Positions 52,924-62,130 of a stretch of DNA of 64,000 bases are shown piece after piece. This stretch comes from Lentisphaerota bacterium. GTDB lineage: Bacteria > Verrucomicrobiota > Lentisphaeria > Victivallales > Victivallaceae. The stretch is from assembly GCA_015061805.1 (NCBI GenBank), contig SUVV01000001.1, positions 1 to 64,000 of the forward strand, given 5' to 3'. How positions within the stretch are numbered: the stretch's first letter is position 1; every line of letters begins with the position of its first letter. The notes beneath the pieces are model-generated. The model was given only the letters and a program-made list of their open reading frames with translations. It ran no database searches and had not been told where the DNA came from. A program made the position numbers and the translations under genes.

Positions 52924-52958
52924 AAATTATACTCCCCTGACAATTAGCAAAAGTCCTT

Positions 52959-55490
52959 TCACTTCGGCCAGCACATAAAACCGGGCACACTGTTATCCCA
53001 GGTGTTTCCGGCGGCTTTGATCCGGGCGGTCAAACCGAAACGACCGGCGGCATTGCAGATGATCTCTCCAGAGTAAAGATAGTTGCCGTTTCCCCGGTCT
53101 TCGGCGACATTCAGCGGAGTTGCCACACCGGAAACGATCTCGTTATGAGCGTTGGCGGCACCGCTGTAGGCATCGACTTCAACTTCGGCAGGCTGCATGC
53201 CGCCGAGATAGACTTCGACGGAGATGCGGATTTTGTCGCCGACGTGAAGCTGTTCAAGTTGACCGTGAACGACCGGGTTTCCGATATAGAGTTTTCCGCC
53301 GTCGAAATTCTCCACCAACTTGCGCTTTTCATCGACCAGACTCCGGGCAAGAGCTGCGTTGTCAGCGATGAGAGACGAGTAAGCATTGGCGGCAGGTCCA
53401 TAGTATTTGAAATTGTAATCACCGACCATCCGGGCACTGGAGAAAAATCCGAGACCGGTGGCAATAGAGGCTTTCATCCGGGATATCCACCGGGTGGGCA
53501 ATTCTCCACCGGCACGCTCATAGAAGCAGGGGATTATCTCATTTTCGAGGACATTGAAAAGCTGCTGACTTTCAAAATTATCCCGGTCTTCATCTTCGGT
53601 GTAGTAGTCGTTGCCTTCGATTGCCCAGCCGTTGACACCGTCCCATGCTTCAGCCCACCAGCCGTCGAGGATACTGCAGTTAACGACACCGTTGATGGCG
53701 GCTTTCATACCGGAAGTACCGCTGGCTTCCTGCGGGCGGCGCGGATTGTTGAGCCAGACATCGACCCCCTGCACCAGATAACGCGCCATGCCGATATCGT
53801 AATTTTCCAGAAAGAGGAACTTGTCCTGAACATTCTCCTGCCGGGCAAATTCGATCAACTCCTTGATCAACTGTTTGCCGCCGTTGTCCGCCGGATGCGC
53901 CTTGCCGGCAAAAATGAACTGTACCGGACGGTTGCGGTCTTTGAGCAGAGCAAGCAGACGTTCCTTGTTGCGCAGAAGCAGCGTTCCCCGTTTGTAGGTG
54001 GCAAAGCGCCGGGCGAAACCGATGGTCAGAGTGTCCGGCTGGAGCGAAACATTGGAAGATGCCCCGGCCAGAGTGTGCCGGCTGCGCTGAAGATGGCGCC
54101 GCACATAGCGGATAAGCGACTGGCGGCATAATTCGTGAGCGCCCCACAATTCATCATCGGGGAGTGCGGCGAGATCGGATTCCAACTGTTCAATGGATGG
54201 ATTGCTCTCCCAGTGTGCGGAAAGGTAGCGGTTGAACAGCCGACTGTGCCGGGGCGAAACCCAGGAGCCGATATGCACGCCGTTGGTGATATGACCGATC
54301 GGAATTTCCGAAGCAGAACGCTCCGGCCAGAGGTGTTTCCACATCTGCCGGGCGACTTCACCGTGAAGTTTACTGACTCCGTTGCTGTAGTTGGCAGCCA
54401 TACGCAATCCGAAAACGGTCATCGACATCTCATTGGCGCGATCGCGTTCAGTGATCGGCACGCCCCAGCGGATGACCCGTTCAATGTCAAACCCGGCGTC
54501 GGAAGCGTAAACCGAAAGATAAGGACGAACCATGTTGATATCAAACACCTCATTACCGGCAGGAACCGGAGTATGCGTAGTGAAAATATTGGAACGCCAC
54601 ACCACCTCAAGCGCCACATCGGGTTCCAGATGGCGGTCTTTGACCAGATGTTCAAGCCGGGCAAGCGAAAGGAATCCGGCATGGCCCTCATTCATGTGGC
54701 ACACGCTGGGGTCGAATCCCATGGCAAGGAGCGCTTTCACACCGCCGATACCGAGGAGCAATTCCTGATGAAGCCGCATGCGCTTGTCGCCGCCGTAGAG
54801 CCGCCAGGTGACTTCCCGGAGATCGGGCGGATTCTGGGGCAGTTCCGTATCGAGCAGAACCAGCGGGACATTTCCGACCCACAGCACCCAGACCGCAGCG
54901 GCGAGTTCCCGATCGGCAAGTTTCATCGTGATCGTGACCGGATTTCCCTGCGGATCACGGCCGCGGACAATGGGAAGTTCATGGAGTTCCGACACCGGAT
55001 AATGCTCCGTCTGGAATCCGGTGCGGTCAAGCACCTGACGGAAATATCCCTGCCGGTAAAGCAAACCGACTGCAACCAGCGGCAATTTCATATCGCTGGC
55101 GGCTTTGAGATGGTCTCCGGCAAGCACTCCCAGACCGCCGGAAAAAATGGGAATACTTTCATGGATGCCGTATTCCAGAGAGAAATACGCGACTTTGCGT
55201 TCTTCCGGTGGCAGGGGATTGCCGATATCCTGTTCAAATTTGCTCCGGACGGCTTCGATCTGGTGCAGATAACCGGAATCCCGGGAGAGTTCTTCCAGAT
55301 TTTCCATCGACACCCGGCGCAGGAAAATCTTGGCATTGCCGCCTACTTCGCGCCAGAGGTTGTGATCAATACGCATAAAGAGATCGATAGCATCGGGATG
55401 CCAGCACCACCAGATATTATCAGCGAGTTTTTCCAGAAATGCCAGCTCCTCCGGAAGCCGGGGAGCCACATTGTAAAGTTGAAGTTCCAT
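52959..55490 (-). CDS. glgP: Alpha-glucan (glycogen) phosphorylase, GT35
   Basis: An 843-residue PLP enzyme releasing glucose 1-phosphate from glycogen. The N-terminal DUF3417-type start (LAFLEKLADNIWWCWHPDAIDLF) marks the short-type bacterial phosphorylases. VAYFSLEYGIHESIPIFSGGLG and CHMNEGHAGFLSL follow. The PLP lysine is K596 in EASGTSGMKAAING. The last ~130 residues (QLEQLHVGDKIRISVEVYLGG) form a beta domain typical of this subgroup. It lies between the small CBM48 gene and glgA. Confidence 0.95.
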   Translation of the reverse strand: MELQLYNVAPRLPEELAFLEKLADNIWWCWHPDAIDLFMRIDHNLWREVGGNAKIFLRRVSMENLEELSRDSGYLHQIEAVRSKFEQDIGNPLPPEERKVAYFSLEYGIHESIPIFSGGLGVLAGDHLKAASDMKLPLVAVGLLYRQGYFRQVLDRTGFQTEHYPVSELHELPIVRGRDPQGNPVTITMKLADRELAAAVWVLWVGNVPLVLLDTELPQNPPDLREVTWRLYGGDKRMRLHQELLLGIGGVKALLAMGFDPSVCHMNEGHAGFLSLARLEHLVKDRHLEPDVALEVVWRSNIFTTHTPVPAGNEVFDINMVRPYLSVYASDAGFDIERVIRWGVPITERDRANEMSMTVFGLRMAANYSNGVSKLHGEVARQMWKHLWPERSASEIPIGHITNGVHIGSWVSPRHSRLFNRYLSAHWESNPSIEQLESDLAALPDDELWGAHELCRQSLIRYVRRHLQRSRHTLAGASSNVSLQPDTLTIGFARRFATYKRGTLLLRNKERLLALLKDRNRPVQFIFAGKAHPADNGGKQLIKELIEFARQENVQDKFLFLENYDIGMARYLVQGVDVWLNNPRRPQEASGTSGMKAAINGVVNCSILDGWWAEAWDGVNGWAIEGNDYYTEDEDRDNFESQQLFNVLENEIIPCFYERAGGELPTRWISRMKASIATGLGFFSSARMVGDYNFKYYGPAANAYSSLIADNAALARSLVDEKRKLVENFDGGKLYIGNPVVHGQLEQLHVGDKIRISVEVYLGGMQPAEVEVDAYSGAANAHNEIVSGVATPLNVAEDRGNGNYLYSGEIICNAAGRFGLTARIKAAGNTWDNSVPGFMCWPK

Positions 55491-55516
55491 AAATAGTTTC
55501 CACTCTTATTAAAATT

Positions 55517-55813
55517 TTATTTACTGTTGACCTTCAAAACGCTGTTGAGCGAACCGAAATCGTTGGGTTGAAAATTCGGATTTGCCGGATCGACGCGCCA
55601 TTCGCCGCCGACCAGGAATTTATATTGATATTCTCCGGGGGGCAGCAGCAGACGGCAGCGGTAAACGCCGTCACCGTTTTTATCACTCATGATCCGGTCA
55701 AGTTTCCAATCATTGAAACTCCCGGCAAGGATAACCTCTTTGCCCGGCAGATCACGCAATTCAAAATTGACTGCACGCCTGGAACATTTCTTCATTTTTC
55801 TATCATCGCCCAT
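55517..55813 (-). CDS. Stand-alone CBM48 (glycogen-binding) domain protein
   Basis: A 98-residue protein consisting of a single AMPK-beta/isoamylase-N-like fold: VNFELRDLPGKEVILAGSFNDWKLDRIM, DGVYRCRLLLPPGEYQYKFLVGGEWRVDP and NPNFQPNDFGSLNSVLKV. The tryptophans and the FNDW and YQYKF motifs that contact glucan are present. ATG 55813 follows AAAGGA. First gene of the glg operon, 26 bases before glgP. It may target or tune the enzymes on glycogen; no catalytic part is present. Confidence 0.88.
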   Translation of the reverse strand: MGDDRKMKKCSRRAVNFELRDLPGKEVILAGSFNDWKLDRIMSDKNGDGVYRCRLLLPPGEYQYKFLVGGEWRVDPANPNFQPNDFGSLNSVLKVNSK

Positions 55814-55853
55814 AAGAAAATCCTTTCATGTCAATTACTGTCAACCGGAAATC

Positions 55854-55881
55854 AATATAAAGCAAACAACGATTTTTTCAA
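55854..55881 (-). promoter_or_regulatory. Promoter for the glg operon
   Basis: Minus strand: TTGAAA (55881-55876, overlapping the prmA stop codon), a 16-base spacer and TATATT (55859-55854), 40 bases before the CBM48 gene. Confidence 0.5.
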
Positions 55882-56762
55882 CCTTTTTTCCATGCGAAAA
55901 GCCCGCCGGTCCATTCGCCGATGGTTTCCCGTTCCAATTCTGCAAATCCGAGTTCAGCGAAACTTCCGCTAACTTTATCAAAATCACTTTTCAATATCCC
56001 GGCAAGCACGAGTTTTCCCTCCGGCTTGACCCAGGACGCGATATTAAAACGGAAAGTTATCAGCAAATGTCCGAGAATATTGGCACATACCAAGTCATAT
56101 TTTTCCGGAATGCCCGGATAATTTCCGGCATCACCGCAAGCCCATTTGATTGAATCCGGCGCAAGCGCATTGAGCTGCTGATTCTGCCGGCTCATTTCGA
56201 CAGCATCGGGATCGAAATCAAACCCTTCGACATATTCCACGCCCCGCAACGCCGCCGCAACAGCGAGGATCCCGGAGCCGCATCCGGCATCGAGCATGGA
56301 AGAGATTTCAGGTGCGAACTGATCGATTTTTTTCAAACAGTAAAAGGTGGTCGGGTGCTGTCCGGTGCCGAAACTCATACCGGTATCGATTTTCAAAACG
56401 GTCTGTTCCGGTTTCACTTCCGGTTCCATCCAGGCGGGAGTCACCAGCAAAGTCGGGGAAATTTCCACCGGCCGGAAATATTTTTTCCAGGCGTTTGCCC
56501 ATTCGTTTTTTTCCAGTTCAAAGATCGTACCGGGAATAAGTTCGACCTCCATTTCCCGCCACAGCGGCAGCATTGCAACGACCGAATCCAACAACGTTTG
56601 CGCTTCGGAAGGAGATTCCGCGTAGACCGTGTGGATGACGGTCATATTTTCCCGGTCAAAAAAACTGGAATACTGCAATTCCAGAGCATCCAGCAATTCG
56701 GTCGCCGGTTCAAACTCTCCGGAGGGGTCTTCCAAACGGAAACAGTAAAGTTTTTCGTCCAT
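55878..56762 (-). CDS. prmA: Ribosomal protein L11 methyltransferase
   Basis: A 294-residue class I SAM methyltransferase. WANAWKKYFRPVEI and IDTGMSFGTGQHPTTFYCL are the PrmA-specific substrate and SAM-linker motifs; MLDAGCGSGILAVAAA is the SAM-binding glycine loop; VCANILGHLL is the NPP-like catalytic region. ATG 56762 is preferred to an upstream in-frame start at 56816 because GGAG precedes it and the longer version overlaps glnN. Follows glnN by 11 bases. Confidence 0.92.
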   Translation of the reverse strand: MDEKLYCFRLEDPSGEFEPATELLDALELQYSSFFDRENMTVIHTVYAESPSEAQTLLDSVVAMLPLWREMEVELIPGTIFELEKNEWANAWKKYFRPVEISPTLLVTPAWMEPEVKPEQTVLKIDTGMSFGTGQHPTTFYCLKKIDQFAPEISSMLDAGCGSGILAVAAALRGVEYVEGFDFDPDAVEMSRQNQQLNALAPDSIKWACGDAGNYPGIPEKYDLVCANILGHLLITFRFNIASWVKPEGKLVLAGILKSDFDKVSGSFAELGFAELERETIGEWTGGLFAWKKG

Positions 56763-56773
56763 AAGCGGCTCCG

Positions 56774-58915
56774 TCAGTAGATAAAGAGCATTTCGCGGTA
56801 TTTCGGAAGCGGCCACAAGCGGTCATCGACCAGATATTCCAGAGCATCGGCGGCTTTACGCAAACGGTCAAGAGCCGGAAGCATCTCATCGTTGCCGGAA
56901 TTCATCAGCGCTTCCAGAATATCCGATGCGGTCGCAAGTTCATCCAGCGCCGCGCCGAGTTTTTCCAGAGAACCGCGCAAAGCACCGCTGCCGCCGGCGA
57001 TCCGGTTGCCGGAAGCAAGACCCAGCGCTTCACCCTGACGGCGGAACTCATCAGCCGCCGCACCGTAAATCATGCTGCGGGCAAGTTCCAGAGCCACGCC
57101 GCATTCGATTTTGACCTTGCGGTGATATTCTTCAAGATAGACCTCGTAACGGGATTCCATCTCCGAAGCGGAAAGCACTCCGTAGCGGGAGAACAACTCC
57201 TGATTGCCGCGGTCTTTGAGCGGCATGATCGCCTCAAGAGTGGTCGGCAGATTGGGAAGTCCGCGCCGGGCAGCCTCTTCGAGCCATTTGCCGCTGTAGT
57301 TGTCACCATTGAAAACCACCCGTTTATGGCGGCAGATGATTCCCTGCAGGACAGATTGGAGATTGGCATTGAAGTCACCGCCGGAAAATTTATCCAGTTC
57401 ATCGGAGATAAAGTCGATCGATTCTGCAACGATCGTATTGAGCATCATGATCGCAGTCGAAGCACTCTGACTTGCTCCCGGCGCACGGAATTCAAACTTG
57501 TTACCGGTGAAAGCAAAGGGGCTGGTACGGTTGCGGTCAGTGGCATCGCGCGGCAACGGCGGAAGCATATCGGCACCGATACGCATGGCTCCGGCTTTAC
57601 GGCTGCTTCCGGTAACAGTACCGGCTTCGATCTGTTCAATAACTTCGGTCAACTGGTCACCGAGGAAGATCGAAATCACCGCCGGCGGAGCTTCACTGGC
57701 CCCCAGGCGGTGGTCGTTGCCGACTCCGGCGGTAGCACAACGGAGAATATCGCTGTGCAGATCAACCGCCCGGATGACCGCGCACAGCGCAGTCAGGAAT
57801 ATCGCATTGCGGTGCGGGTCACTGCCCGGCTTGAGCAGACTCAAACTGCCGTAATCGATCGACCAGTTGCAATGTTTACCGGAACCGTTGACACCGGCAA
57901 AAGGCTTCTCATGCATCAGACAGACCAGTCCGTAACGGTCGGCGACCTGCCGCAGCACTTCCATGACCATCATATTGTGGTCGACAGCAAGGTTGAGTTC
58001 TTCAAAAACCGGAGCGATTTCAAACTGCGCCGGAGCCGCTTCATTGTGGCGGGTTTTGGCGGGGATACCCAGTTTCCAGAGTTCGCGTTCGACCTCGGTC
58101 ATAAAGTTCAAAATACGGGGTTTGATGGCACCGAAGTAGTGGTCTTCGAGCTGCTGATGCCGGGGCGGCGGAGCGCCGAAAAGGGTTCTGCCGGTCTGCA
58201 GCAGGTCGGGGCGCTGAAGATAGAACTGTTTGTCCACGAGGAAATATTCCTGCTCCACGCCAAGCGTGATTTTCACCGGTTCTTCATTCATTCCGAAAAA
58301 TTTCATCAGGCGGATGACCGAACGCGACAGCGCCTGTATCGAACGCAAAAGCGGAGTCTTTTTATCCAGCGCCTCTCCGGTGTAACTGCAGAAAGCAGTC
58401 GGAATACACAACGTCGCACCATTGCTGTGGCGCTTGATAAATGCCGGACTGGTGGGGTCCCATGCGGTATATCCGCGGGCTTCAAAGGTACAGCGCAGAC
58501 CGCCGGAGGGAAAACTGGATGCATCGGTTTCACCGCCGATGAGGTTTTTACCGGAAAAGACCATGATTGCACCGCCATTGCCGTCCGGCTCAAGGAATGC
58601 GTCATGCTTTTCGGCAGTCCCTCCATTCAACGGCTGGAACCAGTGGGTAAAGTGAGTGGCCCCCCGCTCCATCGCCCAGCGCTTCATTGCTTCGGCAACG
58701 CTCCCGGCGATCGCCGGATCCAGCGGACGGCGGAACTCCACCGTTGCCTGAAGCGCATCAGTGATCTCCTGCGGCAGATAACGCCGCATCGCTTCAAGGG
58801 TAAAAACGTCACTGCCGAATTCATCAACAGAGGCTTCACTGCACGCCATCGGCACCGGGCCGGGACGGGCGGCAATATATTCAACGGCGTTTCCCCGCCG
58901 GTCATTAACATTCAT
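56774..58915 (-). CDS. glnN: Glutamine synthetase type III
   Basis: A 713-residue GSIII enzyme, about 1.5 times the length of type I. The GSIII-type N-terminus (SDVFTLEAMRRYLP; WAMERGATHFTHWFQPLNGGTAEKHDAFL) is followed by LGVEQEYFLVD, KTRHNEAAPAQFEIAP, the ATP-site GVNGSGKHCNWS, and the C-terminal TGNKFEFRAPGAS. ATG 58915 is preferred to an in-frame TTG two codons upstream and follows GGAG. A palindrome overlaps its promoter, suggesting nitrogen- or regulator-dependent control. Confidence 0.95.
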   Translation of the reverse strand: MNVNDRRGNAVEYIAARPGPVPMACSEASVDEFGSDVFTLEAMRRYLPQEITDALQATVEFRRPLDPAIAGSVAEAMKRWAMERGATHFTHWFQPLNGGTAEKHDAFLEPDGNGGAIMVFSGKNLIGGETDASSFPSGGLRCTFEARGYTAWDPTSPAFIKRHSNGATLCIPTAFCSYTGEALDKKTPLLRSIQALSRSVIRLMKFFGMNEEPVKITLGVEQEYFLVDKQFYLQRPDLLQTGRTLFGAPPPRHQQLEDHYFGAIKPRILNFMTEVERELWKLGIPAKTRHNEAAPAQFEIAPVFEELNLAVDHNMMVMEVLRQVADRYGLVCLMHEKPFAGVNGSGKHCNWSIDYGSLSLLKPGSDPHRNAIFLTALCAVIRAVDLHSDILRCATAGVGNDHRLGASEAPPAVISIFLGDQLTEVIEQIEAGTVTGSSRKAGAMRIGADMLPPLPRDATDRNRTSPFAFTGNKFEFRAPGASQSASTAIMMLNTIVAESIDFISDELDKFSGGDFNANLQSVLQGIICRHKRVVFNGDNYSGKWLEEAARRGLPNLPTTLEAIMPLKDRGNQELFSRYGVLSASEMESRYEVYLEEYHRKVKIECGVALELARSMIYGAAADEFRRQGEALGLASGNRIAGGSGALRGSLEKLGAALDELATASDILEALMNSGNDEMLPALDRLRKAADALEYLVDDRLWPLPKYREMLFIY

Positions 58916-58947
58916 AGTCAAAACTCCATTAAAAAAAGTATACTGCT

Positions 58948-58965
58948 AATGTATTAATATACATT
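58948..58965. promoter_or_regulatory. Inverted repeat AATGTAT-TAAT-ATACATT over the glnN promoter
   Basis: Perfect 7-bp arms with a 4-base centre overlap the -10 box of the glnN promoter. This is a good position for a repressor operator, though the binding protein is unknown. Confidence 0.45.
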
Positions 58966-58984
58966 ACATTGGTATCAAACGCAA
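58956..58984 (-). promoter_or_regulatory. Promoter for glnN
   Basis: Minus strand: TTGCGT (58984-58979), a 17-base spacer and TATATT (58961-58956), 40 bases before ATG 58915. Confidence 0.5.
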
Positions 58985-59020
58985 ATTTTTTCACGGAGAA
59001 TCGACCAAAAAAAACGGTTA

Positions 59021-59830
59021 TTATTTTTTAGTGGTGATATCGACCATTTTTCCGGATTTATATTCGACGAAATGCAAACGCACTTTCGGGGACTCTTTTT
59101 TACGGCGGTTGTGAATTTCGACCAGCTTCAAAAAGCGGGGTTTTTCTGATTTGAAGCGGGGCGGCAGTGCGGCAAATCCCTTGCTGGCGCTGAATTTCAG
59201 AGCCTTGACCAATTTGCCGTCTTTATCGAATATCGCACTTTCCACCGGAGTCTTTGCACCATAAAACGAGATAAAGAGCAAATCTCCGAAAGTGGTTATT
59301 GCCTGACAGCCGAACCGTGTATCGCAGCCGTGATCGATCTTCAAAAAGGTGATTTCTCCGGAAAAATCTGCCGCCAGTTTACCGAGCCGGTTTCCCCGGT
59401 GCGCGGTGGGCGGATTGGGGCCGACGCCGAAGTAAAAAAATCCATTCATCTCCGTAATTCCGTCAATGGGGAACGGCAAATCATAACGGCGCTGCGCTTC
59501 GAGGTCGGAAGAGAACTCCTGAATAGCTCCACGTCCCCGGCGCGCAGGGTCATAACAGGCTATTGCCGAATATATTCTGCCATTATAAAAACAGATGTCC
59601 CCGGTGTGATTTTCCGCGCTGACATGCTTGATGACTTTGCCGCTCCAGTCCACCTTGAATATCCCTTTCTGATGGGAAAAATACAACGCCTCGTCCGAAA
59701 CGCAAATTCCCTGGATATGACCGCTTGCCGCATTCAACTCTCCATTACCGGAAATGATGGCTTCAAACGCTTCTCCTCCGTAGACAAATTGAACCGTAAA
59801 CAGCAATACAAGCAGTAAAAATTTCTTCAT
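59021..59830 (-). CDS. Secreted protein of unknown function, beta-propeller-like
   Basis: A 269-residue protein with signal peptide MKKFLLLVLLFTVQFVYG. Repeated strand-turn units (GICVSDEALYFSHQKGIFKVDWSGK; GDICFYNGRIYSAIACYD; GITEMNGFFYFGVG; AITTFGDLLFISFYG) suggest a six-bladed-propeller-like fold of the NHL/SMP type. The C-terminus is basic. No family is recognised with certainty. It has its own promoter and is monocistronic. Confidence 0.6.
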   Translation of the reverse strand: MKKFLLLVLLFTVQFVYGGEAFEAIISGNGELNAASGHIQGICVSDEALYFSHQKGIFKVDWSGKVIKHVSAENHTGDICFYNGRIYSAIACYDPARRGRGAIQEFSSDLEAQRRYDLPFPIDGITEMNGFFYFGVGPNPPTAHRGNRLGKLAADFSGEITFLKIDHGCDTRFGCQAITTFGDLLFISFYGAKTPVESAIFDKDGKLVKALKFSASKGFAALPPRFKSEKPRFLKLVEIHNRRKKESPKVRLHFVEYKSGKMVDITTKK

Positions 59831-59862
59831 ACGATCACTCCTTTTGTGTTTTCTTCCGGAAT

Positions 59863-59891
59863 AATATAATGCCCGACCGATTTTTTTGCAA
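59863..59891 (-). promoter_or_regulatory. Promoter for the secreted propeller-like gene
   Basis: Minus strand: TTGCAA (59891-59886), a 17-base spacer and TATATT (59868-59863), 32 bases before the start codon. Confidence 0.6.
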
Positions 59892-60031
59892 GCCGCCGCA
59901 TTTCAAAAAAATCAGAAAAACATGCGGTTTTTTCGCTTGACAACTGGAAAAAAACACGTTCAAGTGTTATTGTATAGAGATGTAATATTTTAATGTAAAA
60001 AAATCATCCAACAGAGGATTTCACATCGAAG

Positions 60032-61480
60032 ATGAAATACGAAGCCGTTATCGGTCTGGAAGTGCATGTCCAAATCCGCACCGCCAGCAAAATGTTCTGC
60101 TCCTGCGCCAACAAATTCGGCGCTGAACCCAACACCCTCACCTGCCCGGTCTGCCTCGGCTACCCCGGCACCCTCCCGGTTCCCAACAAAGAAGCCATCC
60201 GCGCGGCAGTCAAAGCCGGTCTGCTCATGGATTGCGAAATTGCCCGTTTCAGCAAATTCGACCGGAAAAGTTACTTTTACCCTGACCTGGTGAAAAACTA
60301 TCAGATCTCCCAGTTCGATCTGCCATTTTGCATCAACGGCAAAATGAATATCTCCGGCACCGGATTTTCCGGCGAAGCACTTCCCGAAAAGACCATCGGG
60401 ATCACCCGTATCCATCTTGAGGAAGACCCGGCAAAACTCACCCACTTCGCCCATGGCAGCGGTGCGGACTACAACCGTTCCGGAGTTCCGCTTCTGGAGA
60501 TCGTCAGTGAACCGGATATGCGAAGTGCCGATGAAGCCTATGCCTATCTCACCAACCTTAAGGAATTGATGCGTTACAGCGAAATCAGCGACTGCGATAT
60601 GGAAAAAGGTCAGCTCCGCTGCGATGTCAACATCTCTCTGCGTCCGGTCGGTGCCGAAAAATTCGGAACCAAGATCGAAATGAAAAATCTCAACAGTTTC
60701 CGGGCCGTCCACCGCGCCATCGAATCCGAAATCGAACGGCAGGCGGAACTCCTTGATGCCGGAACTGTCCTCAAACAGGAAACCCGCGGCTGGGATGATG
60801 AAGCCGGTTCCAGTTACCTCATGCGTACCAAGGAATCTGCCCATGACTACCGCTACTTCCCCGATCCCGACCTGATGCCGGTGACTTTCACCGACGAAGA
60901 TATCGAAGCCATCCGCGCAACTCTGCCGGAACAGCCGGATGCCAAGCGCGCCCGTTTCATCGCTGACTTCGGTCTGACCGCCTACGATGCGGAAGTGCTG
61001 ACTGCCGACCGCAAACTCGCGGCTTACTTCGACGAATGTGCCAAGGCCGCCAAGAATCCCAAAGCCGCCGCCAACTGGATCATCTCAACTCTGCTCAGCC
61101 TTACCGGCGCGGCAAAGATCCCTGTTTCCGACTCCCCGGTCACCCCGGAGAAACTCGCGGAACTGGTCAATTTTGTCGAATCCGGCAAAATCAGCGGCAA
61201 GATCGCCAAAGATCTCTTCCCGGAAATGTTTGAAAGCGGAAAATCTGCCGCCGTTCTCATTGAAGAAAAAGGACTTTCTCAGGTCAGCGACGCTTCCGCT
61301 ATCGCCGGTATCGTCGCCCAGGCGATCGAAGCCAATCCGAAACAGGTCGCGGAATACCTCGCCGGAAATGAACGGGTTCTCCAATACTTTGTCGGTCAGG
61401 TCATGAAACTTTCCAAAGGACGCGCCAACCCCGGACTCGCCATCGGAGAGTTGAAAAAACAGCTTCAAGCCAAAGCGTAA
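60032..61480 (+). CDS. gatB: Asp/Glu-tRNA amidotransferase subunit B
   Basis: A 482-residue subunit that activates misacylated tRNA for amidation. N-terminal YEAVIGLEVHVQI, zinc cysteines FCSCANKFG and CPVCLGYPGTLP, FDRKSYFYPDLVKNYQISQ, and the C-terminal YqeY-like tRNA-binding domain (~330-480) are intact. gatA and gatC are not adjacent. It opens a run with recO, a lipoprotein gene, lysA and tsaB. The 140 bases before it hold TTGACA at 59937, but no convincing -10 box at the usual distance. Confidence 0.97.
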   Translation: MKYEAVIGLEVHVQIRTASKMFCSCANKFGAEPNTLTCPVCLGYPGTLPVPNKEAIRAAVKAGLLMDCEIARFSKFDRKSYFYPDLVKNYQISQFDLPFCINGKMNISGTGFSGEALPEKTIGITRIHLEEDPAKLTHFAHGSGADYNRSGVPLLEIVSEPDMRSADEAYAYLTNLKELMRYSEISDCDMEKGQLRCDVNISLRPVGAEKFGTKIEMKNLNSFRAVHRAIESEIERQAELLDAGTVLKQETRGWDDEAGSSYLMRTKESAHDYRYFPDPDLMPVTFTDEDIEAIRATLPEQPDAKRARFIADFGLTAYDAEVLTADRKLAAYFDECAKAAKNPKAAANWIISTLLSLTGAAKIPVSDSPVTPEKLAELVNFVESGKISGKIAKDLFPEMFESGKSAAVLIEEKGLSQVSDASAIAGIVAQAIEANPKQVAEYLAGNERVLQYFVGQVMKLSKGRANPGLAIGELKKQLQAKA

Positions 61481-61491
61481 GGTTTGTGTAA

Positions 61492-62112
61492 TTGATAACC
61501 TCCACCCAACTCATCATCCTCGATAAACGCCCCTACCGGGAAAACGCGCTGATCGTCACCGGAATCAGCCCGGATTTCGGCAGGATCGCGTTTGTCATCC
61601 ACGGAGCGCAGAAGATCTCTGAAAAGAATTTTCCGGCTGCCGATCTGTTCCGGGAAGTAGAGATCGAATTCAACGATGACGATACCGCAAAAGAGTTGTA
61701 TACCGCAAAAAATGTGGAACTGCAAACGGTATTTGACGATATCGCCAATCAACCGCGCAACTTCAAAATGGCGGGCAGAATCGCCTCTTTTCTGCTGAAA
61801 AACACCCCGGCGAACCTGCCGCATCCATACACCTACGATTCGCTGCATTCGGTGCTGGCAAACCTCGCCGGAGTTGAATGCGGTCATGAATTATGGACTC
61901 TGGAGCAGTGCGCTGTGCTGGTAAAGACCGCATATCTCTTCGATAACGGATTGCTGCCGCAAGGGCAGAGTGAACAGCAGAATGAATTCATGGAAACGCT
62001 CATCGCTTCCGGAATCGACAATTCTCCCCTGCCCGGATGTGCCGCAGAATACTGGAATGCGCTGAACAACTGGTTGAACAGCCTTATCGAGTTTCATCAC
62101 CTAAAACGTTGA
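61492..62112 (+). CDS. recO: DNA repair protein RecO, short
   Basis: A 206-residue protein. The N-terminal OB-fold segment is clear: STQLIILDKRPYRENALIVTGISPDFGRIAFVIHGAQK. A helical middle follows. The C-terminal zinc-binding cysteines of longer RecO proteins (~240 residues) are not visible. Start is TTG 61492, since an in-frame stop lies just upstream; AAGG precedes it. RecO loads RecA with RecR and RecF in gap repair. Starts 11 bases after gatB. Confidence 0.75.
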   Translation: MITSTQLIILDKRPYRENALIVTGISPDFGRIAFVIHGAQKISEKNFPAADLFREVEIEFNDDDTAKELYTAKNVELQTVFDDIANQPRNFKMAGRIASFLLKNTPANLPHPYTYDSLHSVLANLAGVECGHELWTLEQCAVLVKTAYLFDNGLLPQGQSEQQNEFMETLIASGIDNSPLPGCAAEYWNALNNWLNSLIEFHHLKR

Positions 62113-62130
62113 TTTTCAAGGAGTACATCT

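Noticed and set aside
57122-58957. Plus-strand open frame of 611 codons across glnN
   Set aside because: glnN on the minus strand has the full GSIII signature set; the opposite frame is a shadow caused by codon bias.
59937-59942. TTGACA upstream of gatB as a -35 box
   Set aside because: No acceptable -10 hexamer is found 16-18 bases downstream; TTCAAG with TAATAT further on is an equally weak alternative, so no promoter is called.
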